The notes beneath the pieces were generated by a model. The model was given only the letters and a program-made list of their open reading frames with translations. It was not told where the DNA came from and ran no database searches. 64,000 bases of DNA from Paenibacillus terrae (GTDB lineage: Bacteria; Bacillota; Bacilli; Paenibacillales; Paenibacillaceae): contig NZ_JTHP01000002.1 of the NCBI RefSeq assembly GCF_000943545.1, positions 1 to 64,000 of the forward strand, written 5' to 3'. This document shows positions 1 to 8,921 of this stretch, one piece after another. Position numbers and translations under genes: made by a program. Position 1 is the stretch's first letter. The number at the start of each line of letters is the position of its first letter.

Positions 1-160
1 GTTGGCTTCCATTTTATACAGCCTGACGGCATGTACCAAAATCTCAGCTTGGATTTTGTAAACAAAATCCGTACTCACTCGTTGTTCAGTTTTCAAAGAT
101 CAAACCTACATTATGTTTTGCTTTTGTCTTACTTCGTTTCACCACCGCGTCTCAGCGGCG
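1..160 (-). other. 5' leader of a minus-strand rRNA operon
   Basis: Read on the minus strand, 104-72 carries the CTTTGAAAACTGAACAA motif followed by CGAGTGAGT, typical of Bacillus/Paenibacillus rRNA operon leaders and 16S-23S spacers. A good promoter lies just upstream (169-198), so this is more likely an operon start than an internal spacer. A small hairpin (GGATTTTG/CAAAATCC) lies near 52-72. No 16S sequence is visible, so the gene should begin left of the window. Confidence 0.75.
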
Positions 161-168
161 ACTTAAAT

Positions 169-198
169 AATGTAACACATAACCTCATTTTACGTCAA
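169..198 (-). promoter_or_regulatory. rRNA operon sigma-A promoter
   Basis: On the minus strand, TTGACG (198-193) and TACATT (174-169) are separated by 18 nt; shifting the -10 by one gives TTACAT at 17 nt with a TG upstream. It points into the rRNA-type leader. Spacing and position fit an rrn promoter. Confidence 0.65.
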
Positions 199-377
199 GC
201 TTTTTTTGTAAAATTTATTTTCATGCTTGTTTGCAATATATTTATCCTGCTGTAAACAGGTCTAAATTATTCATGCTGCTTAATGGGGCGAGTTATAACT
301 TAGCATACCTTTTATAAGCTCGTCAACCTTTAACGACAATTTTTATGTTTTGAGCGTCAAAGTGACTCTATTACGCA

Positions 378-420
378 TAAAAAAAGGAAGAAAAACCCGT
401 TTTAACGGACCTTCCTCCCG
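378..420 (-). terminator. Intrinsic terminator after the ygxA-like gene
   Basis: On the minus strand an outer stem GGAAG/CTTCC encloses an inner stem CCGTT/AACGG and is followed by a run of T. It lies about 20 nt beyond the stop codon of the ygxA-like gene and separates it from the rRNA promoter. Confidence 0.8.
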
Positions 421-437
421 CTGATTCGATGTATCAA

Positions 438-1328
438 TTAAATAAGGGAATAACGTAATTCACTATGGTGTCCGCGATTCCTGAGATTCCCGCCAGTCGA
501 TTCCCTGATCAATGAGCGGTATACGAGCTTACGTAGCACTACGGTAAGATCCAGTTGGAGATTTTTTAGCTCAGGATGATTGATAAGCTCATCTATGGAC
601 CAGGGCTCCCGTCTGCTGCCTAAAATGCGGAATAGCGGTGCTGAGCACCCCTCCATTTTAGACATCACTGAAAATTCGCAAGCAAGCAGCACAAGCTCAA
701 CCCGCTGCTCAAGAGTTTCCGTACTTAACGTGAGTTCGTTGTACAGCTTGTAGATCGTCCGATCCAACGGCTGTGTCTGAACCCACAAGTGAACCGTCGG
801 ATAAATCCCCCGCTCAATAAGCTCAATGGATGCCCAATGATCCAACGCCTTCAGAATACTCTGATGAGCGTCAATAATCCGACCTTCTCGCATCGCTCTT
901 TTACCATGAACGTAATTAGCCAGAAAACGGGCGAACTCATGAAATTGCTTTTGCTCCCGTAACGGGCCGTTGAATTCGATAATTTCCCGCCTTAAAAGAC
1001 TGACCCTTTCATCCCGCTCCCACATGATGCGGCCTTCCAGTAAATAATCTATTATGTTGGCATGTACACCGGCGATAATCCAGCCTTTCAGACAATCCAG
1101 TGTTACGTACAACACCTGACACCTTAAGCCATTAATCAGTAAATGCTGAATGGAACGGGCTGACTTCCGAACTTCTCCAATAATTAGAATGAGTTCATCA
1201 AAATCGTACAGCATGGCTCCATGAAAATATTCGCTCGGCTTTCTATACAAAATAATACCGATCGAATCTTCCTGCAACAATTCATCATACATCAAGCTTA
1301 ATTTGGTTAGCTGCACTTCTCCCTCCAT
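438..1328 (-). CDS. ygxA: YgxA-like nucleotidyltransferase-like protein
   Basis: 296 aa, close in length and style to B. subtilis YgxA, which lies beside perR and directly upstream of the rrnD operon. The same order is seen here: perR, one extra gene, this gene, rrn. The N-terminal half (about 1-120) resembles the nucleotidyltransferase-like fold of this family and the C-terminal part (about 230-296) a winged-helix-like tail. The molecular function is unknown. The ATG at 1328 has a poor RBS; a GTG four codons in (1316), preceded by GGAGG, is a credible alternative start. A terminator follows the gene. Confidence 0.75.
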   Translation of the reverse strand: MEGEVQLTKLSLMYDELLQEDSIGIILYRKPSEYFHGAMLYDFDELILIIGEVRKSARSIQHLLINGLRCQVLYVTLDCLKGWIIAGVHANIIDYLLEGRIMWERDERVSLLRREIIEFNGPLREQKQFHEFARFLANYVHGKRAMREGRIIDAHQSILKALDHWASIELIERGIYPTVHLWVQTQPLDRTIYKLYNELTLSTETLEQRVELVLLACEFSVMSKMEGCSAPLFRILGSRREPWSIDELINHPELKNLQLDLTVVLRKLVYRSLIRESTGGNLRNRGHHSELRYSLI

Positions 1329-1432
1329 ACCTGCAAGGCGGCCATTACCGCTAAATTTGGATATATGTGAGCATTTCTACATAAAAAAAAGAAATTTCCT
1401 TCTTCAAATCTATAAATTTTATGTTTTATTTC

Positions 1433-1450
1433 AGGATTTTGCAAATTCCT
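1433..1450. repeat. Short palindrome sharing a core with the gatC-leader element
   Basis: An 18-bp near-palindrome centred on TTTGCAAA begins with AGGATTTTGCAAA, the same 13 nt that start the 116-bp palindromic element at 10718. It directly abuts the stop codon of the GH18 gene. It may be a remnant or solo end of the same repeat family, or chance. Confidence 0.35.
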
Positions 1451-3168
1451 CATTTGCTTATTTCTTTTAAAGTATCCCAAGCGGCTTCATCCGCAAAGGT
1501 CCGGTTCCATACACCGATTCCCCCAAGTTTCAATGACTTGGCAAGTTGTACCCTCGCTTCCAGCGATACACGATCCTCCAGCCAAATCTTTTTAACAATG
1601 CCGTCTTCATTATACTCGACATAATTCTGGCCTTCCGACGCTCTGAATTTAGGCTTCAGCTTAAATTTCTCGATAATCGCTGCTGCTGACTCCATACCAA
1701 GTGATTTGGAGCTAACCTTGATGGTGTCCCCTTTAGGTGTTTCAGACCATACACGAGTGTATAGCGGAATGCCCAAGACAACTTTTTGAGATGGTACTTC
1801 ATCCTCCTGAATGATTCGCTCGATCGACGCTTCCACCCACGGCAGTGAGGCGACTGAACCAGCCTTCGGGCTGGCTGCCCAATGCTCATCATAGGCCATA
1901 ACCATGAGATAATCCGTAATGGAACCCAATGATTTTCGATCCAGAAAAGCAGACCACATCTCACTTTGAGATTTAGGTGTTACGTCGATAGACAATATCA
2001 AATCATGTTCACGTGCCATCGGCTTAAGCTCTCGCAAAAATTGGGTGACATTGGGTCCATCCTTCGTATGAACATTTTCAAAGTCAATATTGATACCGTC
2101 CAGACCATTTTCCCCGGCAAGTGTAATCATCTGATCTATAATCGACTTGCGCCGTTCAAAGGTAGACAAGGCCTCTGTCGTTAATTCAGGATTAAAGCTG
2201 TTGCTCAACAAACCCCATACCTCCATCCCCTTGCGATGCGCCCAACTGACATAGGCAGGGTCCGCTTTGCTTTGTACGGTGCCCTCATTATCTATGACAC
2301 TGAACCAGGTGGGACTCACCACATTCACTCCAGGCATAGGGTCAAATTTGGAAGGATCAGGTTTACGGTTGTAAACGGCCTCCCAGGCGAGATTGACAGG
2401 CCTACCCTCCCAATGCTTCTCTGAGATGGATGGAGCATCTTTAACCGCGGCCACCGCAAGTTCCTCTCCTTCAGAGACATTGGGCGCCTGCACATATCCA
2501 GCGTAGCCATTATCAAGTTGAACAAAATACCAATCAGCCTGTTTGGACCAAATACGCACGTTCGTTTGTTGAGGTATATCCGTCAAAATAAAAGACAGGC
2601 TGGAGGCTTCTTTACGCAAAGCAATTTTGGCATCCTGTCGTCCATCCTTCTTCTCCACGTTCCCCAGTTTGACTTTCTCTCCGGCTTTCATCAGGATGAC
2701 TGCACCCGTCACTGTGTCTTCATGAACGGATACACCATATACTTCACGAACAGCTTGCATAGGTATATAAACTGATCCACTAATAATCTGGGGAGCTGTG
2801 CTGAGCGTATATGATGTTCCATTCAATTCCCCTTGGGGCTTCGAAACGGTCATATGCAGCAAATTTTGCCTCGTAGCCAAAATAATAGTTTGGCTGTCGC
2901 CCTCATAACGAATCGCAGGATCAATTTTACTTTGCACAAATTTGAGCGGTACCAGCATGTTCTTGCCAGAGTTTTGGGCTTCATATCCGGTCAACTTTCC
3001 CTGGATAAAAATAGGACGGACACTGCCTTGCCAATCGGGTTTTTCATGCAGCGGATTACCGAACCATACGACAGTAATTGCGCAGATGATCGCTGCGAAC
3101 AATAGCAAGCTTGCTGCCCCTTTGAAACGCGAACGTTTACGGCGGCTTCTGGAATGATTTCTGGCCAA
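1450..3168 (-). CDS. Membrane-anchored glycoside hydrolase family 18 protein with stalk and SH3 domains
   Basis: 572 aa. A basic N-terminus and one membrane segment (about 18-37) lead to a copper-amine-oxidase-like stalk domain (about 50-165), an SH3-like domain (about 180-232) and a GH18 barrel (about 255-570). The GH18 acid motif DGINIDFE is intact at 357-364, with E364 the expected proton donor. Family knowledge points to beta-1,4 N-acetylglucosaminidase or chitinase-like cleavage, here probably of cell-wall or spore glycans outside the membrane. Start is TTG, supported by GGAGG 7 nt upstream. B. subtilis lacks a gene of this kind between perR and ygxA. Confidence 0.85.
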   Translation of the reverse strand: MARNHSRSRRKRSRFKGAASLLLFAAIICAITVVWFGNPLHEKPDWQGSVRPIFIQGKLTGYEAQNSGKNMLVPLKFVQSKIDPAIRYEGDSQTIILATRQNLLHMTVSKPQGELNGTSYTLSTAPQIISGSVYIPMQAVREVYGVSVHEDTVTGAVILMKAGEKVKLGNVEKKDGRQDAKIALRKEASSLSFILTDIPQQTNVRIWSKQADWYFVQLDNGYAGYVQAPNVSEGEELAVAAVKDAPSISEKHWEGRPVNLAWEAVYNRKPDPSKFDPMPGVNVVSPTWFSVIDNEGTVQSKADPAYVSWAHRKGMEVWGLLSNSFNPELTTEALSTFERRKSIIDQMITLAGENGLDGINIDFENVHTKDGPNVTQFLRELKPMAREHDLILSIDVTPKSQSEMWSAFLDRKSLGSITDYLMVMAYDEHWAASPKAGSVASLPWVEASIERIIQEDEVPSQKVVLGIPLYTRVWSETPKGDTIKVSSKSLGMESAAAIIEKFKLKPKFRASEGQNYVEYNEDGIVKKIWLEDRVSLEARVQLAKSLKLGGIGVWNRTFADEAAWDTLKEISK

Positions 3169-3247
3169 TATTCAACCTCCATTGTCGGAACTTTGAATTA
3201 CAGGATAACGTAAACTGAACTGGTTGCTGACAGACAAGTTATTTAAA

Positions 3248-3285
3248 CAAAAAAACGCGGTAAATCCCCGCTTGTGGGGAATTTC
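3248..3285 (-). terminator. Terminator downstream of perR
   Basis: On the minus strand GCGG/CCGC closes a 7-nt loop and is followed by GTTTTTTT. A second overlapping stem (CCCC/GGGG) lies just before it. It is about 50 nt past the perR stop. Confidence 0.65.
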
Positions 3286-3333
3286 TCACGTTTCCAACCC
3301 ATTAGAATATATACATACCGCACCAAAAAACTT

Positions 3334-3780
3334 CTATTCCTTGTTTTGCTGAATTTCCTTGTTAATACAAGCTTTGCACACTCCGTATAACTCCATACGA
3401 TGTCCATGCACTTCGAAACCAGTCTCTAACGAGGCATGGTGTTCCACATCAGCCAAGTACGGATAACTGAAATCTTCAATCTTTCCGCATTTTTCGCAAA
3501 TGATATGATAGTGCTCCGAAACATTGCCATCATAACGACTGGCGTTATCTCCATAGGTCAACTCATGTACCATACCCGCTTCTATAAACATCTTTAAGTT
3601 ATTATAAACCGTAGCCACACTCATGCTTGGAAACTTGGATTCGAGCGCACGATATATTTCATCTGCGGTCGGATGTCCCATAGATTCCATCAAATAGTTT
3701 AATATGGCATGGCGCTGGGGTGTTATGCGTACACCTGTCTTCTTTAGAAGTTCCAAAGCATGCTGGACGCGAGCTGCCAT
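3334..3780 (-). CDS. perR: Peroxide-responsive Fur-family repressor PerR
   Basis: 148 aa, very like B. subtilis PerR from the N-terminus onward ([22 protein letters not shown] recognition helix). The regulatory metal ligands line up as H36, D84, H90, H92 and D103. Asp at 103, rather than the Glu of Fur, marks it as PerR. The structural zinc cysteines are C95/C98 and C135/C138. In this family Fe2+-catalysed oxidation of the histidines by H2O2 releases DNA and derepresses catalase, peroxidase and metal genes. It has its own leader and terminator, so it is probably monocistronic. Confidence 0.93.
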   Translation of the reverse strand: MAARVQHALELLKKTGVRITPQRHAILNYLMESMGHPTADEIYRALESKFPSMSVATVYNNLKMFIEAGMVHELTYGDNASRYDGNVSEHYHIICEKCGKIEDFSYPYLADVEHHASLETGFEVHGHRMELYGVCKACINKEIQQNKE

Positions 3781-3889
3781 ATATGTCCACCGCCTTATCC
3801 CTTACTTACTATTCGCTTTATTACAAACATTTACATTCTATTCACGTTGTAAGGTCTATCCACATTGTACGGTCAATTCAAGTTTCTTG

Positions 3890-5293
3890 TCAACGCGCCG
3901 CATTATTGCTGGATGTCCCGTTGGAGGCCCCGGTAGCGGGAGATTCAGAATCAGCCGAAGGCGTTTCTGATGCATCAGGCACACTCGATCCCGCCGACTC
4001 GTCCAAGCCAGGTAGCGATGGCATCAGTAGCCTTTTGATCGTTAAATTACTGTTGCCTTCCACGTTGACCGTATACTTACCTGTCCCATTTTGGCCTGAG
4101 ATACTTTTACTGTCTATTTTAAAAGGGAAGTCTGATCGAAGGTTACCGTAACTGCTGGACCCCTCCAACTGAAAGTCACCATTCGAAGGAAGGTCCAATG
4201 CAATATCACCGACGGCACTGTATATTTTCCAATCTCCGCCTACCTGCTCGCTATGCACTTTGATCCCACCATTGAGCGAATTTGCATTCAGCTTGGCTGT
4301 GGGATTCAGAACGTTCATGTCACCATTTTGGGTATCAACCGTAATATCACCTTCCGAGCGGGCAATCTGAATGTCACCTACCATCGTACGCAGCGCAACT
4401 GTTCCTTCAATATCCCCTGCCTGCATATCGCCGCGATTGGTTCGAACATCTACATCTCCAGTGATACGATGCAATTTGATCTGACCGTTCAAGGTAACTC
4501 CTTTGACATTGCCGATAGCATCATTAACCGTCAGATTCCCATTTCCGCTCTCAAGCCGGATGCTGTCGATGGCATCTACTCCGTTCAGGGTAATATCCCC
4601 GTTGGAGGTTCTGATCTGCATATTAAATCGCCGATCCTCCGGCACTGTAATTAGCATATTCGTACGGGGCTGACGTCTGCTCGATGCTCCGTATGACTGT
4701 ACCTCAGGACGAATCTGAATGGTCTTGCCGTCGGTAGAAGTCAGCGAGGAGGCTTGAGCAATCTTGTCCGCTTCGGCAGCAGGCGCTTGATCCACCCACA
4801 AGGTCGCACGTACCTCTACATTGGATACAGGTCGTCTGATCAGCGTTACATCACCATTGACCGAATCAACTATCAAATCGGACGTCTGCATCGTTACAGG
4901 CACCAGGACGCCGCCCATATCATATCGGTTTCCTTTCGCCTGACTAAAATCCATGGACGCCGCGGTCAGATTCAAACTAACCTGGTTCCACAGGTACATA
5001 TAATGATTTTGTTGGGTCATGGTAAAAACAGCAGCGGCCACTACCAATGCGGAGACAATTCCCTTCAGATCAGGTCTGAAACGCCGTCCGTTGTCGGGCT
5101 TGCCCTCCTTGCGGTAGTACACCCAAAAAAAAATCAGATACTCCAGTCCCCACAGCACAAAAATAATGGGCCACCATACGAGCAGCAAAAGCATATATTC
5201 GGTATGTTGAACAACATCCAGGATAAGCAGAACGCCTACAGCCATCAACAGAAGTGAAGAGGTGTAGCGCCCGACTCTTATTTTGCGGTGCAC
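3890..5293 (-). CDS. DUF4097 (putative adhesin-like beta-helix) membrane protein
   Basis: 467 aa. Three hydrophobic segments in the first 110 residues (about 13-28, 32-56 and 78-96) resemble the membrane part of LiaF/PspC-type envelope sensors. From about 125 to 425 there are many short repeats of the form GD(I/V)...NG, the right-handed beta-helix style of DUF4097. The tail is Ser/Pro/Glu-rich and low in complexity. The stop of the upstream membrane gene is 7 nt from this start, so the two are co-transcribed. Likely an envelope-stress or surface protein; exact function unknown. Confidence 0.75.
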   Translation of the reverse strand: MHRKIRVGRYTSSLLLMAVGVLLILDVVQHTEYMLLLLVWWPIIFVLWGLEYLIFFWVYYRKEGKPDNGRRFRPDLKGIVSALVVAAAVFTMTQQNHYMYLWNQVSLNLTAASMDFSQAKGNRYDMGGVLVPVTMQTSDLIVDSVNGDVTLIRRPVSNVEVRATLWVDQAPAAEADKIAQASSLTSTDGKTIQIRPEVQSYGASSRRQPRTNMLITVPEDRRFNMQIRTSNGDITLNGVDAIDSIRLESGNGNLTVNDAIGNVKGVTLNGQIKLHRITGDVDVRTNRGDMQAGDIEGTVALRTMVGDIQIARSEGDITVDTQNGDMNVLNPTAKLNANSLNGGIKVHSEQVGGDWKIYSAVGDIALDLPSNGDFQLEGSSSYGNLRSDFPFKIDSKSISGQNGTGKYTVNVEGNSNLTIKRLLMPSLPGLDESAGSSVPDASETPSADSESPATGASNGTSSNNAAR

Positions 5294-5300
5294 GCCAGCT

Positions 5301-5930
5301 TCACCCTCTTTCCTTAACCTTTTTACGCTTGACCGACAAGCCGACTTCTCGCAAAAAGACTAATAGTCCGATCAGCATTAATAAAATAGCTAACGTCAAA
5401 AAGCCATAATCCTCGAAAAAGTTGCCTAGCCAGCGTGGTTTCATACGAAACAGAATCATAAGTCCACCACCCACCACGAGCAGCACGGCAAAAGACAAGC
5501 CTCTCTCCCAAGCATAAAATGGACTGCTTTGTTGTCCTCGTGCATCCATCTGTGCATTACGATCCGGCTTACGGCGATAACGAACCATATAATCCGCTGA
5601 TTGTAACACGTCATATACATTATAAAAATATAAAACAGGAATGAACAAGCCGAGCAAAATAAGCAACGGAATGTTAATCCTCAAACCGTCAGAAACAACA
5701 TACAGCATTGCAAAAATATCTAACAAAAGCAATACGATAAATGTAAGCCCTCTAATGAAGAGCCCTAAAAAAAAATGTCCCAGCCCGGGTAACAATGCTG
5801 CCATTATGATGGCAATACCTTTGCGAAATTTAGTGTATTTCAGACGCTTTCCCTGTTTGGGGTGTTCCCGCTGCTCCAGCTCCGGTGACTGTTGTCCCTC
5901 TCCAGACAGTAACGGTTGTTCCGAGTTCAT
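5301..5930 (-). CDS. Multi-spanning membrane protein upstream of the DUF4097 gene
   Basis: 209 aa from the ATG at 5930, chosen because GGGAGGAT lies just upstream; the reading frame is open further but without a ribosome site. A charged N-terminal 45 residues precede about five membrane helices, the first pair containing PGLGHFFLG, reminiscent of small TM2-type proteins. A cytoplasmic loop of about 40 basic/polar residues follows the third helix. It forms a two-gene operon with the DUF4097 gene and may help insert or sense through it. Function not recognised. Confidence 0.7.
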   Translation of the reverse strand: MNSEQPLLSGEGQQSPELEQREHPKQGKRLKYTKFRKGIAIIMAALLPGLGHFFLGLFIRGLTFIVLLLLDIFAMLYVVSDGLRINIPLLILLGLFIPVLYFYNVYDVLQSADYMVRYRRKPDRNAQMDARGQQSSPFYAWERGLSFAVLLVVGGGLMILFRMKPRWLGNFFEDYGFLTLAILLMLIGLLVFLREVGLSVKRKKVKERG

Positions 5931-6035
5931 GCCATCCTCCCCTTTGAATTCCATGCGTGATCCGCAGCAAATGCTCCAATGGTTAGATAGTACCCCAATC
6001 GGATTCAAGAGTAACTGAAAAAATGTGGTAAACCA

Positions 6036-6749
6036 TCATTCCACAGAAACAGCCGCTACATCCTCCCACTGCCGGAGATCAGCTGCAATACGCACTGGAT
6101 TAAAATCGCCGCGGGCCAGCACCTCCAAGGAAACCTCCATGCTCTGCCGATCCGGGTGGACCTCGTGAAAAGGTACATTTTCATGCTCTTTGATCACTAT
6201 TTTACGTATTTCCACCTTTTCTTGCTCTAAATAAGTCGAAATTTGCTCCAGTAATCCGTGAGAGGACAACCCGTACAGTGTAATGAGATGAGGCTGGCGT
6301 CCTCGCATATACCGCAACTCGATTTTGTTAAACACCCATAGGTTTAGAAATACGAGTACAGTCGCCACTATAGATGGAAAATAAAACCCTGCTCCGATTC
6401 CAAGGCCAATAGCTGCTACCACCCAGATAGAGGCGGCTGTCGTTAAACCAGTGATGGACTTGCCTGTAAATATAATAGTTCCAGCGCCTAAAAAACCCAC
6501 TCCCGTAATCACAGCCGTAGCCAAGCGAGCCGGATCAATACGTACATTGGCTTCTTTGATAAAATCGGCAAAGCCGTAAATGGAGAGCAGCATAATAAGC
6601 GTCGAACCGAGACTGACCATAATATGAGTCCTCAAACCAGCCGCATGCTTTGAACGCTCGCGCTCAAAGCCAATGCATCCACCGAGGAGCATGGACAGCA
6701 AAAGCCGTAAAATGATATGCGAATTGTCTATAACCCAAGGATTATCCAT
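6036..6749 (-). CDS. MgtC/SapB family membrane protein
   Basis: 237 aa. The N-terminal 140 residues carry the MgtC signature: LLGGCIGFERE, then AAGLRTHIMVSLGS, a GVGFLGAGTI helix and a LTTAASIWVVAAIGLGIG stretch. The C-terminal about 90 residues look like the ACT-like soluble domain of longer MgtC proteins. Family members are inner-membrane proteins linked to Mg2+ limitation and, in pathogens, to F-ATPase inhibition; some are called Mg2+ transport ATPase protein C although they are not shown to pump. Upstream of the DUF4097 pair but separated by about 105 nt. Confidence 0.85.
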   Translation of the reverse strand: MDNPWVIDNSHIILRLLLSMLLGGCIGFERERSKHAAGLRTHIMVSLGSTLIMLLSIYGFADFIKEANVRIDPARLATAVITGVGFLGAGTIIFTGKSITGLTTAASIWVVAAIGLGIGAGFYFPSIVATVLVFLNLWVFNKIELRYMRGRQPHLITLYGLSSHGLLEQISTYLEQEKVEIRKIVIKEHENVPFHEVHPDRQSMEVSLEVLARGDFNPVRIAADLRQWEDVAAVSVE

Positions 6750-6825
6750 AAAGCTCCCTTCTCCGGTTATGTTGTGCTTCCCTCGCCGGGTTCGTGGTTT
6801 CTGTGCTAGTAAGGCTATTTGAGTG

Positions 6826-7287
6826 CTATTTCACGTTATGCAGGTGGAATGTGGTTAATTCCACGCCCGGAGCCACCTCCACCGCCGATACAGGGCGAAA
6901 GCCATGTTTTCGATAAAGGGCCACCGCAGGAGCATTTAAAGTTCCTGTAGATACGATAAACAGCGGTATATGATGATATTCATTCAAAACATGCTTCATT
7001 AAGGAGTCGGCAATCCCTTTGCGAAAATGGTCCGGAAGAACCATCATACGTGTAAGAGTGAGCGAATCGGACGACTCAGACTGCACCGCCAGCGCCCCTA
7101 GCAGGTCGCCGTCCTCAATCCAGCCATAGAATGTCTCTCCGCAGCTTCGCAGCGTATCAAACGTATCCATAAGGGGTGGTATTTCATCAAAACCGATCCG
7201 CTCAGCCTCCAGTCTGTAAGCGATGTGCTGAAGATGCCATATCTGACTGACCATTTCATCATCTTCCAATGAACATATGCTAATCAT
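6826..7287 (-). CDS. GNAT family N-acetyltransferase
   Basis: 153 aa, the usual length for a stand-alone GNAT domain. The acetyl-CoA pyrophosphate loop is recognisable around 93-101 (LPDHFRKGIADSLMKHV, a variant of the Q/R-x-x-G-x-G/A loop), followed by the typical NAPAVALYRKHGFRPV motif near the C-terminus. The acceptor substrate cannot be told from sequence. It stands alone with its own RBS (GGAGG) between mgtC and the gat operon. Confidence 0.85.
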   Translation of the reverse strand: MISICSLEDDEMVSQIWHLQHIAYRLEAERIGFDEIPPLMDTFDTLRSCGETFYGWIEDGDLLGALAVQSESSDSLTLTRMMVLPDHFRKGIADSLMKHVLNEYHHIPLFIVSTGTLNAPAVALYRKHGFRPVSAVEVAPGVELTTFHLHNVK

Positions 7288-7401
7288 ACTGTATCCCTCC
7301 TTTTATTCAGGGCAGGCTGTGCTACTGTTTTCTATAGAAAAACTCGTAACATGCCATTGCACTTCCAAATTCCGTACCGCAGCTCATCACAGAGCCTATA
7401 T

Positions 7402-7436
7402 AAAAAGGGGCCTGTCCCTATAAGACAAGCCCCTTT
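7402..7436 (-). terminator. Terminator of the gatCAB operon
   Basis: On the minus strand the stem GGGGC-TTGTC/GGACA-GCCCC is followed by TTTTTAT, 14 nt after the gatB stop codon. Confidence 0.88.
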
Positions 7437-7449
7437 CAAATCTATGCCA

Positions 7450-8895
7450 TTAGCGGTTTAGCACTTCCGTCAGCAGCTTGTTGGCGAGGCCAGGGTTTGC
7501 TTTGCCCTTGCTCTCCTTCATCACTTGACCAACCAGGAAGCCAATGGCCTTCTGCTTGCCAGCTTTGTAATCCTCAACCGATTGCGGGTTAGCCGCTACT
7601 ACCTGCTCGACGATCGTCAGGATCGCGCCCTCGTCACTGATTTGCACAAGCCCTTTTTCTTCAACAATTTGCTGCGGCAGTTTATCACTCTCCAGCATTT
7701 CCTTGAAGACCGTTTTAGCGATTTTACTATTGATCGTCCCCTTTTCCAGCAGTCCGATCATTTCACCCAAGCCCCGACCTGTCAGTTTAACCTGCAACAG
7801 CTCCACACCGGCACTGTTCAAATACCCGAGCAAATCCCCCATAATCCAGTTGGATACTGCTTTGGCATCCTTCGTGTATTGGAGACTATCCTCGAACAAA
7901 TCGGCCAGTGGCTTGGAAGACGTAATTACCAGTGCGTCATACTCAGGCAATCCATATTCCGAGGTGTAGCGTGCTTTACGCTGGTCAGGCAGTTCAGGAA
8001 TCGAAGCACGGATGCGTTCTTTCCATTTTGCATCAATATGCAGCGTAACGAGATCCGGGTCCGGGAAATAACGATAGTCATGCGCCTGTTCCTTACCGCG
8101 CATGGACTGAGTTTTACCTTGGGCCTCATCCCAACGGCGTGTCTCCTGTACTATCGTTCCGCCTTCCTCCAGCGTCTGTTCCTGGCGGAACTGCTCATAT
8201 TCCAATCCGCGCTGTACGCCACGGAAGGAGTTCATGTTTTTTAGCTCTGCTTTAGTACCCAGCTCTTTCTGTCCATGTTGACGAAGGCTGATGTTCGCGT
8301 CGCAGCGAAGCGAGCCTTCCTCCATCTTTACATCGGATACGTCACAATACTGCATGATCGCACGTATTTTTTCCAGGTAAGCCTTGGCTTCTTCCGGTGA
8401 AGATATTTCCGGTTCCGAAACGATCTCGACCAACGGTGTACCGACACGGTTAAAATCAACCAAAGACGCATAGCCGCCATCGACATGTGTTAATTTACCT
8501 GCGTCCTCTTCCAGATGCAGTCGGGTAATGCCGATACGCTTAGTCTCGCCGTTCACTTCAATATCAATCCAGCCATGCTCGCCAATCGGCTGATCGTATT
8601 GCGAAATTTGGTAAGCTTTGGGCGAATCGGGGTAAAAATAGTTTTTGCGGTCAAACTTGCTCACATCAGCAATCGTGCAATTAAGCGCCATCGCCGCTTT
8701 CATCGCATAATCAACGGCCTGACGGTTTAATACCGGCAGTACCCCCGGATGTCCAAGACAAATAGGACATGTATGCGAGTTTGGCGGTGCTCCGAAGGAT
8801 GTCGAGCATCCGCAAAATATTTTAGACTTCGTATGCAGTTCCACATGGACTTCCAGTCCGATGACCGTCTCATATTTGGATGTAGTTGTAGACAT
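7450..8895 (-). CDS. gatB: Asp-tRNA(Asn)/Glu-tRNA(Gln) amidotransferase subunit B
   Basis: 481 aa, full length for GatB. The N-terminus has the conserved [12 protein letters not shown] and the zinc-site cysteine cluster (CGCS and CPICLGHPG). The C-terminal YqeY-like domain ends in [11 protein letters not shown]. GatB binds the misacylated tRNA and carries the ATP-dependent kinase step of transamidation; it works with GatA and GatC upstream in the same operon. RBS AAGGAGGG precedes the ATG. Its presence implies that Gln-tRNA and possibly Asn-tRNA are made by the indirect route. Confidence 0.96.
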   Translation of the reverse strand: MSTTTSKYETVIGLEVHVELHTKSKIFCGCSTSFGAPPNSHTCPICLGHPGVLPVLNRQAVDYAMKAAMALNCTIADVSKFDRKNYFYPDSPKAYQISQYDQPIGEHGWIDIEVNGETKRIGITRLHLEEDAGKLTHVDGGYASLVDFNRVGTPLVEIVSEPEISSPEEAKAYLEKIRAIMQYCDVSDVKMEEGSLRCDANISLRQHGQKELGTKAELKNMNSFRGVQRGLEYEQFRQEQTLEEGGTIVQETRRWDEAQGKTQSMRGKEQAHDYRYFPDPDLVTLHIDAKWKERIRASIPELPDQRKARYTSEYGLPEYDALVITSSKPLADLFEDSLQYTKDAKAVSNWIMGDLLGYLNSAGVELLQVKLTGRGLGEMIGLLEKGTINSKIAKTVFKEMLESDKLPQQIVEEKGLVQISDEGAILTIVEQVVAANPQSVEDYKAGKQKAIGFLVGQVMKESKGKANPGLANKLLTEVLNR

Positions 8896-8921
8896 AAATG
8901 GGTTCCCTCCTTTTCGGCAAA

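Noticed and set aside
31..255. 74-codon open frame on the plus strand at the left edge
   Set aside because: It runs antisense through the rRNA promoter and leader, has no ribosome site and no recognisable protein.
1381..1402. GAAATTTC with flanking T run after the GH18 gene as a terminator
   Set aside because: The stem is short and AT-only with no loop; it would be very weak.
3815..3840. TGTAAATGTTTGTAA upstream of perR as a Per box
   Set aside because: Only about 9 of 15 positions match the Per-box consensus, so autoregulation cannot be claimed from it.
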